NCBI RefSeq assembly: GCF_028554725.1
Contig: NC_071670.1
Location: forward strand, 6,996,501-7,060,500
Direction: 5' to 3'
Origin: Zeugodacus cucurbitae
Taxonomy: Eukaryota > Arthropoda > Insecta > Diptera > Tephritidae
Length of the DNA stretch: 64,000 nucleotides
This document shows positions 1 to 11,368 of this stretch, piece after piece. A program made the translations under genes and the position numbers. The first letter of the stretch is position 1, and every line of letters begins with the position of its first letter. The notes beneath the pieces were generated by a model. The model searched no databases, was not told the origin of the DNA, and saw only the letters and a program-made list of their open reading frames with translations.

Positions 1-990
1 ACTTTAGAGAAGGGATAAATCCTTAAAATTTCGATTTTTGGGAGGGATATTTTTTTCTCAAAAAAAAATAAAAAAAAATCCATTCCACCGCCATCTTGCG
101 TCGGAAATTGTTGGCATTAATAAAATTGCATTCTTATATCTAAGAATATATTTAAGATATGAAAGATCTTAAAATTCAAAATGAAAAAAAAAAAAATACT
201 CCAACAAGAGGAGGAAACAGATACCCATGTCTCCTTTGGCAGGACCACTAGATAGAGTAGTCGGATTAGCCAGAAGCAAGGAGCATGAGACGCTGGAAGT
301 ATAACATATTTTAGAAGAAAGTTTGGAGGACACAGATGTCACCACTACTTGTTTTAAAAATCAAATAAAGATGGAAGACTAACATTGTTGTACGTAAGTA
401 CAATAATTACAGTGATAACGTTGTTTAGAGTCAATATAGAATAGCATAAAATCCATTAACGACTGCTTTAAAAATGTGTCTCGTTGCATAAGAAAGAAAT
501 TTTTAAATGGGAAAAGAGCTCCTTAAAGTATACTATATAAAATATGTAGACAAATTTCGATAACTTTTCATAGGCGTTACGATATACTTCAAGAATACCA
601 ATTTAGGAACGAAACGACGATAAGAACGACAACGACTTAGAAATGACTATTAAAACGACAACGACAACGGGAATAGGGCCGATTATCTTTATCTTTCTCT
701 TTCTCACTCTAATACTCCCTCTCTCTCTCTCTCTCTTTAGTACTATCTCTCTGTCTCTCGTCAATACTATCGCTCTCGCTTTTTTGCTCCTATTTCTCTT
801 TTCCCTTCTCTATAATACCGCCCGTTTCGTTTTTTCTCTCAATAATTCACTTTACGTCTTTTTGCCTTCAATTATTACCATTCTACAACCTCGCCCTTGT
901 ATATTTATCTATCTCTATATTCTACTTATGTCTCGTTTTTTTGATTTTAATGGAGCGGTGTCAAGTATTTTCCAAGTTGAGAAATTTTAA

Positions 991-1396
991 TAGCGTTTTT
1001 AGAATGCCAAATAAATTGATCAATTTAAATTTAAATCGAGAAACCCTTTTTTGCCGTTTATACTGCCGGCTACTCGATTTACGATCAGCTGTTATACATT
1101 TTTGTTTTTGATTTTCATAAGAAGTTGGTAATTTCATCAGCTGATTATTATTTTTCAGCAGCGCCATCTACCGTCTAGTAGTATTAATGCTATTTTATCA
1201 AAAAGTTTAGCCAATGGCAGACAAAGAACGTATATCGTACATCTTTGTCGCAGAGTTGCATTTGATTTTCAAGTCGATTTAAAGTCAATTTAAAATAAAA
1301 GGAAATTTTATTTTGTATGGTAAATCGATATTAATAAGCGTTTAAATCGAGCAGAGACCGATAAATTTATCAATTTGCTTCTGTCTAAAAACGCTA
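991..1396. mobile_element. Short TIR element (MITE-like), intact copy, about 406 bp including TA flanks
   Basis: The left end TAGCGTTTTTAGA is matched by the inverted right end TCTAAAAACGCTA, and weaker inversion continues inward around AAATTGAT. The flanking TA dinucleotides fit a TA target duplication, as in Tc1/mariner-type elements. There is no coding capacity. A second copy lies inverted at 41530-42542 and shares the interior (for example the CAGCTGAT and GCAGAGTTGCATTTGATTTT regions). The superfamily is inferred only from the TA flanks. Confidence 0.8.
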
Positions 1397-2768
1397 TAAG
1401 ATACAAATCTTAAATTGATCGACCCGACTATGATATGATGGGTACTTTGAGTCTTTTTTTATCATTGAGCTTTCTACCGTTGGGTTCTGTCTTCATCTTT
1501 GTCTTCATCTTCATTCTCTTTACCCCTCTCTCTCCATTAATATCGGTATATATTCATATATCCAACCTCTTTGTGTCTCCGTACCTCTCCCTCTCTCTTT
1601 CTCTCTCTCTCACTATCTATTGTCGATCTCTTACCCTGTAGCCATCTCTTTATCATCTATCCCTCTCCATTCCTTGTTGATTCTTTCTAACTTCCACTTC
1701 TTTTTTATTTTATTTGAAATTTTCATTCAACTTTTAACCATGCTGTCTGATTCCTCTCTACTCGCTCTGACTTTTTGTTTTTCTTTCTTAATTCCCATCT
1801 TTAAACTCAAATAAATTTGAATATGAAGTAAAAGAGAAACTATGAGCGAAAAAAATTCCACAAAAATTAGCCACTTTGCGCACACTGTGCAATCAGGCGA
1901 AGTAAAGCGAAATAGCAACGCAACCGAAACCACACGTGTGCCAACAAGCCGTGCTTGTGGTTAGAATTTGTAGGGATGTTTTTTCCACGCCAAGCAATAC
2001 ACATGTGTTTGACGAAAGAAAATGTATATACGACATTCTATATGTAACTGCGTTTGATATTAAGTCAACTTTTTACGCATTTCGAGCGTTTTTTTCCCAA
2101 CTCACACTTGTGCTGTTGCTGTTACTGTCGTGTTCCAGCTGTCTGGCATGGCCTCAAACTGTCATAACCTGGCTAAGTTGCCACTCATTCATGGCAAGAG
2201 TGTGTAGAGCAACAAAAAAAAAAGCAATGTACCGTTATTTGTATTCTAACCAGTGCCTGCGCCTTAAAATATGCCACTGCTTTGTTTGCAACACCTTCTG
2301 CTCGTCGTCGTCGTCGGCTGCTGCGACTGACAATGCGCCAGCAACAGGCAGAGTTTGCAACTTTTCTTGTAGTTCTTTTCGCTTTCAAACTTCCTTTTTT
2401 ATTATTGTTTTTTTTTTTAATTTTTTTTCGTTGCCTCTCCCACACTTTTTTGTATCCTCTGCTGGTGCTGATGTTTTTTCGTGCGGCAACAGCTGCCGAC
2501 GCTGAATTTTCATTTCAAACTTTTACGCTTTTCACACAATGTGCCATAATAACTCATGCGAGCTTGTGGGTGCGTTGGTTCCTCTTATGTTGTGTTGTTG
2601 TTGTTTTTTAATTTTATGTGATTTCCTCCATTGTGTTGCTCGACGCCACATCCTGTTGCGCATTCAAAAAGCCATATCTGTCCTTCTACCTTTATGTTTG
2701 AGTGGGGTACAACAGCTGGAATCTCGCGCTCGACTGGAACTCGCTTGGAGTTAGGTGTCTGCTTTAGA

Positions 2769-3190
2769 GTTGCAGGTGCAACGTCCTTACTTATTTCGAT
2801 TTATAGAATATTTGCCTGGGTCATACTCTAGTAGTAGTAGTATTCCTTTCCGGGTTTCTAAAGAAGATACCATATATATTAAAACATGAATGATCTTCCG
2901 AAGCTGAAACCGACTAATGATGCGAGTTAGCGAGTATTCCGAGAGAGCCATCTTACTGACTCGACTAAAGACTTAATTCGTCACCAGCTACCTAGCTAGC
3001 TATCACTACCGGGCTCGGCTGGGTCTGGGTGGAACTCGAGTGCTTATATTGCAGTCTTAGGTGCAAAGTCCAAACTTATTTCGATATATGGAAATGATTC
3101 GTGGGTCTTTTCCGGGGTTTTAAAATGTTTCTTAGAATTATTACATGAGGAATGATCTTCCGAAACTCAAACTAACTAATGACGCAGAAA
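2769..3190. repeat. Diverged tandem duplication, offset about 280 bp
   Basis: The stretch from TTGCAGGTGCAACGTCC (2769) through GAATGATCTTCCGAAGCTG (about 2890) reappears from about 3049, with TGCAAAGTCC, TTATTTCGAT and AATGATCTTCCGAAACTC in the same order. The copies differ by many substitutions and small indels, so the event is old. No function is visible. Confidence 0.6.
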
Positions 3191-3775
3191 AGATATTCGG
3201 ATATAGCAAGTCTTCAGAGAGATCTGTGTAACTGAGGCGTCTAAAGGCTTAATACCCAGTCCATTCAGAAAATAATCGTAAAAAAACGATTGGCTTCAAC
3301 CTTTTTACCCACAGAATCGCTGGAAGAAGTTACCTCTTTCGACGGTACTTTAGTTTTCAGTATTTAACTGGATTCATTCTCCGTTAAAACTTGAAAAACC
3401 CTTTCGAACTTTCAAAGAAACCGCGTTTATGCTTGGAAAATATATTATAACCTTACACTTTTCATTTGAAATATGGTACGCAGTGTTCTTAGTGGTCGAT
3501 GACTCCGGTACGAGATCTTTTGAACAATCACGAACTCTACAACTGTCTGATCTTCTTTCTGTATTTAACCTTCGGTCTGAACGAAGACTCGCCCTACCCA
3601 AAGTAAGATTACACCCTTACCTCAGAAAAAGAACTAACTCTAAGAACATATCTTATTGTAATAAGTCGAATTCTTAGAGCGATTAAAGGTCTGTTGCTGA
3701 TTCAATCATACTTCTGACAAAGCCGGAAGAGCAACATCTAACCGACACGAACATCACATCTGGGAAATTATACTT

Positions 3776-4060
3776 AGTTGAGACCTTTCAAGAACTGTGA
3801 TAAGTTCTGAAAACTTTCAATATGATAGGGTTCCTATTTCCCTTTCTCTTCCTCCTAATGGTACATGTTTGACCATATTCCTTTTTTATCGAAGAACATA
3901 TAGCTGGCCTCTGCAGTGTCCTTTGCAACCCACTTTCGAGCTCTATTTCTATTTCTATATTCCCACTATTTTCTATTATCCTCTCTCAACAGTAAAATCA
4001 GTTGTGTGGAGATGTTCTACTTAGTTGAGACCTTTTCAGAGCTTTGCTAAGTTCGGGATA
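3776..4060. repeat. Pair of related direct repeats, about 245 bp apart
   Basis: TAGTTGAGACCTTTCAAGAA (3776) and TAGTTGAGACCTTTTCAGAG (4021) are each followed by related sequence containing TAAGTTC. Between them the sequence is pyrimidine-rich. This looks like one more decayed tandem duplication in the intron. Confidence 0.5.
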
Positions 4061-4812
4061 CATTGAATCTTCTGCTAAACCATATTTTGCACCACAAAAA
4101 CGGTCCGTTCAACTTTTACCCTCTCTACTTTCAATTCTCGCATATCTTCACCTCTCGCTCTCTCTCACACTCTTAAATCAAATTCGATTTCTTCACACAT
4201 TCTTCTGCATGAAAAGTTCTTGAAAAAACTTTTTTTTTGTTTTTGCTGCCATCACAGTGCTTATCTTACTCGGTCTCTTGCTGGGATTAAGCCACTTTTC
4301 GTTAATATTTTCGTTTTTATCGTTTTTTCATTAAATTTATGTTTGTTGTTTATACACTTTGCAATGTTTTTTATTGTTGTTGTTTATTTATTTTGGTTTT
4401 TGTCGTAGAAAAACCAGCGCAAAGTTTCTGCGGTTGTCCTTGCGCCAACACACATTTTTTTGCGTGTGTTGTCGTTTTAAAATATTTCTAAAGGGGATGT
4501 GCGCCTTAAAGTAGGCTATGAAAAGCATTGTTGTTGATTGCATTGCACGGGGGAGCAATGTTATTGTTTTAAGCTGCCGCTAAGAAGGTGCGCGTTTGAT
4601 GGCATTTGCATGAGGTTACCGAATTTGGCATAACTTTGCGGTACTTTTTATAAGAGGGGCAGGCAATCTGTGGTATTATAAATAAATATATTTTAAATTT
4701 AAACTGCTTTGCGGTGAAATTAGGACGCAGCTAAAGCTGAATTGTTTTAACTTCTCAAAAGTTTATGAACTCAAAAAAAATTTTTGCTGTGTTCTGCAAA
4801 ATATTAAAATAG

Positions 4813-6732
4813 GGTTGCCACCATAATTTTTAATGAGTACATTTCATATTTTTGTTCATATAAATATTACAGCTTATGCAACTATCTTAGAATAAATATA
4901 AACAACATTTTAGTTGTTTGAAAGAACTATTTTACTAATCGCAAACATTAAAATAGTAAATAGGGTTGCCACCAAAATTTTTTCTACAGTTTAAAATAGT
5001 GATTTTTGACCTTAGAAATTTATAAAAAAAAGCTGCAGAGTGAATAAAAAAGATAAAAATAGATTCATTAAATAAACCCGCTAGGGTTGCCATCAATATT
5101 TTTTAAAATGAAAAATATTATTTCACCCACATGTTTTGAATGTCAATAAAATCAGTTTAAAATATATTACAATTGTCCGGATTGCTCAAAATCTATTATT
5201 TCCGAAATAAATACTAATGGGGTTGCCAACATTATAGAAATTTTATTACATACTTATACATTTTATGGCTAAGAAATTTCATGATCTGGTATTTGATTGG
5301 CTAGAATTCGTCCAGAAACCTTGTTAGACCTCTACAAACATTTGAAAACGTGTTGTTGTATGATGAAAATATTCATAATATTTTTGGAGGGTTGCCAGAA
5401 GTTTGTTTGGACCCCAAAAAAGTGTTGTCACATGAATATTTATTAAAAAACAAATACTATTGTTACACTCAAAAATAGGAAATATAAAATTATTTTTACA
5501 AATTTTGATGACAATATTGATAAAAAATTTAGTAGGGTTGCCACCAGTTTATTTTTATTTTCCAGAAAAAAATTTGCAAACAGTATATTAGCAAAAAATT
5601 TTAAATAGGCATCTAACAAAGTAATTTAAAAAATTTAGTAAGAAAAATTTACACAGAGTTGCCACATATTTTTTTTAATAAAAAAAATTGTAAGTATTTT
5701 AGGTGTATTTAATAGTTGATAGTTTTTTACACGTATCAACACACAAGGTTGCCACATACAATTTTTTTTTAGAAAATTAATAATTTTTTTAGGGTTGCCG
5801 CAATTTTGTTTATACATATATACCAGGCAGAAAATGTGTAAACTTTACATTAGCAAAAAATTTTAAATAGGCACCTAACAAAGTAACTCAAAAAATTGAG
5901 TATGAAAAATGTACACAGAGTTGCCACATATTTTTTTTAATAAAAAAATTTGTAAGGAAAAAAAGTATTTTAGGTGTATTAAATAGTTGAGAAATTGTCA
6001 AAAAGCAAAGAGTACTGACACGTTTTTACACGTATCAACACACAAAGTTGCCATATACAATTTGTTTTGGAGAAAATTAATATTTTTTTAGGGTTGCCAC
6101 AATTTTTTTTTATATGTACCCGATAGAAAATGGGTAAACTTTACATTAGCAAAAAATTTTTAAGGCATCTAACAAAGTAATTTAAAACATTTTAATATGA
6201 AAAATGTACACAGAGTTGCCACATAATTTTTGAATACAAAAATTGTAAGGGAAAAAATATATAATGTGTGTTAAATAGTTAAGAAATTGTCAACAAGCAG
6301 AGAGAATTGGCAATTTTTTAGTTGTATCAACACACAAGGTTGCCATATAATATTCTTTTGGAGAAAATTAATAATTTTTAAGGAAAAAAAAATATTTTTG
6401 ATGTGTCAAATAGTTGCGAAATTGTCAGTAAGCAAAGAGTATTGGCACGTTTTTACACGTAACAACACATAACGTTGCCATATATATATTTTTTTTTTTT
6501 TTGAGAAAGTTAATAATTTGTAATCTTCAAATTGATCACTTTAAAGGTACAAATGTTAATTAATTGAATATTAGTTTTAAATACAAAAAAATTTGAACAA
6601 CTTTTGTATGTTAAGTCGATGCAGTGCTGCCCATAATTTTTAATTTTGGAGAAACATTTTTTTTTCACTATGGAACACATTTTTATTAATTTTTGAAAAA
6701 CTTTTGTATATTTAGTCGATACAGTGTTGCCA
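4813..6732 (+). repeat. Decayed tandem array marked by GGTTGCCA boxes, about 16 copies
   Basis: Boxes of the form (G/A)GTTGCCA, often followed by CATA and a T-run, occur on the plus strand at 4813, 4964, 5085, 5221, 5390, 5536, 5657, 5747, 5793 (one mismatch), 5919, 6048, 6092, 6214, 6338, 6473 and 6725. The usual spacing is 120-150 bases. Between boxes the sequence is AT-rich and mostly unrelated. From 5581 to about 6480 a higher-order unit of about 260-300 bp repeats three times (starts near 5581, 5844 and 6141), sharing ATTAGCAAAAAATTTT, GGCATCTAACAAAGTAA and ACACAGAGTTGCCACATA. Confidence 0.85.
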
Positions 6733-8285
6733 CATAATTTTTAAGAAAGATTTTAAGTTTTTGTGAGAAAATATCTTTTCTCTTTGATACACATTTTCGT
6801 TGCATTTTTTTCGAGAAAACCCCATTTTCTTATTTTACCAGTACCACGATAACACCCTACAAATGGTATGGCAATATTCTAACTTCTTTGAAGAATATCA
6901 CGAAAATATGGCTTTCACAAAAGTACCTTCCTCAGCTGTAATTTCTACGCTTAAATATGAAATACTTTTATGAAATTGCAAAATTTGTATATGAAATTTC
7001 GTTTCATTTAACAATTTTCGGCAATCACGGCAACTTCTTCATCATAAATTTCCATGAATTCGTGCACTGACGTGCCAACTTTTGAACGTAAGGCAGTTAT
7101 GTCGACACAAAGTTAAATAAAAATAAATTAAAATAATCCAAGCAATCTGCAATTGTCAGCAACAGACTTTGCAGTTGGAAATGCTTGACAGAAAAAATAA
7201 AATAAAATAAATGAAATCAAACAACAACAATATACATACAATGTAAAATAAAATATTGCGTATACGACGTGTAGTACGCCAGCAAACCAAACCCGACACA
7301 CAGCCGACAAACTATGTAACAAAAATACAGTTTGAGAATACAAACACATGTATGCGCATGTTAAATGGTAGCAGAAACTTTCTGCGAGTAGGTGTGTGTA
7401 AGTGTGACTGACTGACTGACTGTCTGAATATTTCGACTGTTGTAAATTGTAAATTAAAAAGTTTTTGAAGCTTGAGCAACTCATTGCCAACATGGGTCAC
7501 AAATTGCAATTGCCCATAATTCCTCAGCATGTCAACAAGTTACGCGTGCACACACACACACATGTCATATATGTATGTATGTGTGTAAATCTAAGATAAA
7601 ATATAAATTTAATAACTACAAGAGTAGAGAATTTGGAAATCTGTTGCAATTTCTCGGCCAGCAACCGAGTGAAGGACAAAGTTTTCGCATTATAAATGCG
7701 TTATGCAATATACATGTATGTGGGTTAAATGCATATATGCGCTTCAAGCACCAGAAAGCTTCGATAGTCTTCAAATATCACATAGAAACTGACATGCCGA
7801 CTCTTCCTCCCCGCCTAAACTGAGAGTAAAGCGCTCTTAATCTGCTTGCATGTGTGTTGTGGCTTTTACTGACCACTGCAAGTTGAAAAGCAAAATTTTA
7901 TTACAACAATTTTGGACAACTACAATGTATAGGATAACAACAATGTATATATATGATCACAATAAGAAAAATGTATACAATCACAACAACCACATTGTAC
8001 TTTCATACAACAAAAACAGTAGTTACAACAACAGCAACAACTGCAACTTCTGTCCTCAACTACTGTCCAACCCAAACAGTTGTCGAAAGCAAACATACCA
8101 ATTGCAGATTGCAGCTATTAAAAGTTTGTAGATTGCAACATGCATTACAAAAGCAACAATAACACAGTTTACATATGTGCTAATGTGTGGCGAAAAGTTT
8201 GTTGAATGCAGCATATATACATATGCATATAGAAATCATGTGTAGAAAGTTGCAGAGTATAGTAAAATGCATGCATAAGGCAGTG

Positions 8286-11200
8286 CGCCTAAAAGTAAGC
8301 ATGTATATATGCACTCACAAATTCGAAGCACCTGCAGATAACATGCAAGATATGTATTATTTAAAAGTTATCGAAATGTAACAAGTTTGCTACAAAAATG
8401 CAGTGATTTGATAGAATAAACAGTGAAGCGCCTAAAAGTATGCAGCATAAAAGTGTGTATTAGTAAATATATAGTAATATTTGTGAATTAAATAAAGATA
8501 AACAAAAGTAAAAAAAAAATATTTTTCTTGAAATAGTACAAAATTTCTCGTATAGCGCCTAAAGGCATGCAATGTATTTATTTGAAACAAGGCTATATCT
8601 AAAAATTAATTTGTTTAATAATTTTTGCTTCTTAATTTTGCTATAAACATGGTAAGAAGTTTCCACATAGAATTAAAATGATATTTGCGCCAAAAAGTAT
8701 GCAGTATTTTTTAACCACTTTTAAAAGGGAAGACCTAATGCTGTAAAAACTATTTTTAATGATTTTTGCAATAAAATTTAGTATATATATAATAAGCCAT
8801 AAAATTCATCTTAGACATTTTATATAATTTAGTAAATTTTTTTGACACCTAAAAGTATGCAATACTTTTTGAGAGAATTTTTAACCAATTTCCAATTTTA
8901 AAAGTAAAGACCTAATGCTGTAAAAACTATTTTTAACGATTTTTAATATATATATAATATAAAACATTAAATTCATCTTAGGTATTTTGTATAATTTAGT
9001 AATTCTTTTCACACCTAAAAGTATGCAATACATTTTTTAGAGAATTTCACTAAAATAAACTTCAGTAAGGTGCTCTGCAAATATTTAAGTCCAAAGTTAT
9101 TAAACAGTTCATTGTATCATATTTTCAACCCTAAAGGTATGCTAAACATTTCGTTATTTATTAATTTTTTGAGAATAATCCACTTAGTAATTTTTTATAC
9201 AATACCAAAGCTACTTTTTTTCAATATCTCAATTAAAAACAAACTTGAATTGTATATAATTAAAGGTAAAATGATGATTTGAACAGTGTACACGCCTAAA
9301 TGTATGCTAATACTCACAATTCTTTTCCATTGTCGTATTAATTATTTTATTACCTTCTCCACAGATCGGCTCCTTCTTCATGATCAACCTCTGCCTGGTC
9401 GTCATTGCTACACAATTTTCGGAAACGAAAAAACGCGAAATGGAACGTATGCGACAGGAGCGTGCACGCTATACATCCACCTCGACACTGGCGTCCAGCA
9501 CGAACAACTCAGAGCCGGCCACATGCTATGCGGAGATTGTCAAATATATTGCGCATCTTTGGCGGCGTTTCAAGCGACGCATGTTAAAGAAGTACAGATT
9601 ATATAAGTATGATAATTAATGTTTTGATTTGATTATATTTGTTTCGTGATACTTTCAGTTACAGTAAAGCCCCCCCTGTTACCCAGTTTAAGAAACTATC
9701 AGCAGAAACTATAGTTCATATGTATTTGCGTTCAATTGATTTCGTTTAATGCGTGAGCATACAAGTAGATAGCCTACTAACCCCCAAGTAATATCGTAGT
9801 GCGTTACTAACATGTATGATAAAAAATAATAATCCCTTATTTTGTGCAAAGGGTTTATGAATCTATCTTTAATTATAATTAAATAAAAGACTTTAGGGTA
9901 TAAAAGAGTTACAGCTGTTTGAGAATAGGTTTGTATTATGCAAGGCGCCTAAAAGTTGTCTTCGCAAATCTCACGTATATTATAAAAATCAACCCAAACC
10001 GTCACCAACCGCTGAAAAGGCGATATTTCGAAACATTTCATGCTACTAAAACACCGCACATGCATTACTGCAAATAAATTTAAGAAAGAACTATTAAAAA
10101 TAATCACATGCGCCTAAAAGTATGCACCATTTGTGGTTCTGAAGCAAAGTAAAACCAGTTCACATCAAGAATTTCACAATATATCTCTTTCAGACTCACA
10201 TTTAATATCAAAGCAAACATAATTATTTAATGCGCCTAAAAGTATACCACAAAATTTATCACAATAGTGTTGAAAAAATTGTTATATGTCAAATAGCACA
10301 AATTTCACCAACTTTTATATAAAAAAACAACTATCAAAAAAAAATTTTAAAATGTAAAAATTACTAATTAATGAAATTACGCCTAAAAGATCGCTTAATT
10401 TTTTGCTTTATTTGCTACATATTGCGCATAATGAAATTATGTCTAACAAACAAGCAATAAATTCATTAAACTTCAATAATATAGCAAAATTAAGCAAGTA
10501 CGCCTAAAAGTATATCACAATTTGTTCACAAATACATCATACGTCACAATATTCACAAAATCGTGTTTGTTGTTTGATTAATTAACGTTAAAAAATAGTC
10601 CAGAGCAGTTGTAACGTATTTAATAATAAGTTTTTATTTTACCCCTAAAAGTATGCTATGCATAAAATAATACTAGATATACGCTCAGCAGCGGTACATA
10701 TTATTTATACAATATTTTTGAGAATACAATTTCGAATATTACAGCTTATAGAATTTTAGGTTTCTAAAATCATAAGAGGCTTTAAGTCGTTCATTAAGAG
10801 ACAGCTCTAAGAAATATAAAAAAATTCAAAATCTTGAAGGCATCAAAATATAGTAAATTGCATTGGCTGTAATAATTAAAAAAATTATCCAATAGTCCCC
10901 AACAGGCTGAAATAAGGCCAATAACACTTGATACGCCTCAAAGTAGGCAACATAATATTTACACGGTGGTTTAATCCGTACCTAATTTCTATTAAATCAA
11001 AAATCTTAAAGCAAAACATGCGTAGTACATTTCGTTATATTAGTTTTCCCCCTACAAACCCTTTGTAGCGCCTAAATATATGCAATACATTTTTTTAAAC
11101 GCTAAAACAACACTATTAAGTGTTAGAAACAGAAAAATGTTGTCCCGTATCAAAATTGTGGCTGGAAACAACATCGAATGCTATACCATAGCCATATTTT

Positions 11201-11368
11201 CTATTTAAACCCTAAATGTAGGCAATATTTACTACAAACTGTGCAGTCATATGAAAAAATCTTCATATTTTCAAGTGCTGCGTTATTTACTGCGTTAATT
11301 TCATGATTAAAAATCTCCACCAGCAACAAATTATCGCATTTTATTATCCCAACGCCCAAAAGTATGCC
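8286..11368 (+). repeat. Phased array of a 16-base motif, CGCCTAAAAGTATGCA, bracketing exon 9365-9606
   Basis: At least 17 same-strand copies match the motif with few changes, starting at 8286, 8429, 8556, 8688, 8846, 9012, 9128, 9293, 9946, 10111, 10233, 10380, 10501, 10642, 10934, 11069, 11209 and 11353; 9128, 9946 and 10380 are the weakest. Spacing is mostly 115-166, with one gap of 292 and one of 653 spanning the exon. Intervening sequence is AT-rich and mostly unrelated, except that 8713-8866 and 8893-9032 are clearly recent copies of each other. Outlying relatives lie at 2260 and 4502. Origin by tandem duplication with strong core retention is an inference. Confidence 0.9.
9365..9606 (+). 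CDS. Ca-alpha1T: Cav3 exon: end of IS6 and gating-brake start of the I-II linker
   Basis: The exon opens in phase 0 after TCTCCACAG with codons for IGSFFMINLCLVVIATQFSE, the end of the domain I S6 helix that lines the inner pore. It continues with a charged helix (KKREMERMRQERARY), a Ser/Thr-rich loop and a second basic helix (about residues 54-80, HLWRRFKRRMLKKY). In Cav3 channels this helix-loop-helix is the gating brake that holds the channel closed at rest. The donor GTATGA at 9607 leaves two bases (AA) that join the A at 14365 to make Lys. A GTACAG at 9592 is a weaker alternative donor. The exon sits inside the 16-base motif array. Confidence 0.93.

Larger units (their letters stand above)
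1..9364 (+). other. Partial upstream intron, at least 9.36 kb, no supported exon
   Basis: Non-coding sequence before the first visible exon. The preceding coding exon should encode the domain I pore; no such reading frame is visible, so it lies upstream of the window. Contents: CT-rich stretches near 719-760 and 1575-1612, a TIR element at 991-1396, a G+C-richer patch at about 1930-2760 with short open frames on both strands that resemble no protein I know, diverged tandem duplications near 2769-3190 and 3776-4060, the GGTTGCCA array (4813-6732), a CA-rich and CAA-rich stretch around 7350-8180, and the start of the CGCCTAAAAGTATGCA array. The acceptor is TTCTCCACAG at 9355-9364. Confidence 0.8.

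Noticed and set aside
2282..2445. CGT/CTG trinucleotide stretch as a coding exon
   Set aside because: Open in both directions and several frames, no flanking splice sites giving continuity with the channel.
1936..2505. 189-codon open frame in the upstream intron
   Set aside because: Cys/Ser/Phe-rich composition, overlapping open frames in other phases, no family resemblance, and no convincing start or splice context.
8286..11368. CRISPR-like geometry (short repeats with unique spacers)
   Set aside because: The host is a eukaryote, spacing varies from 115 to 166 bases, the repeat tolerates substitutions and a coding exon lies inside the array.
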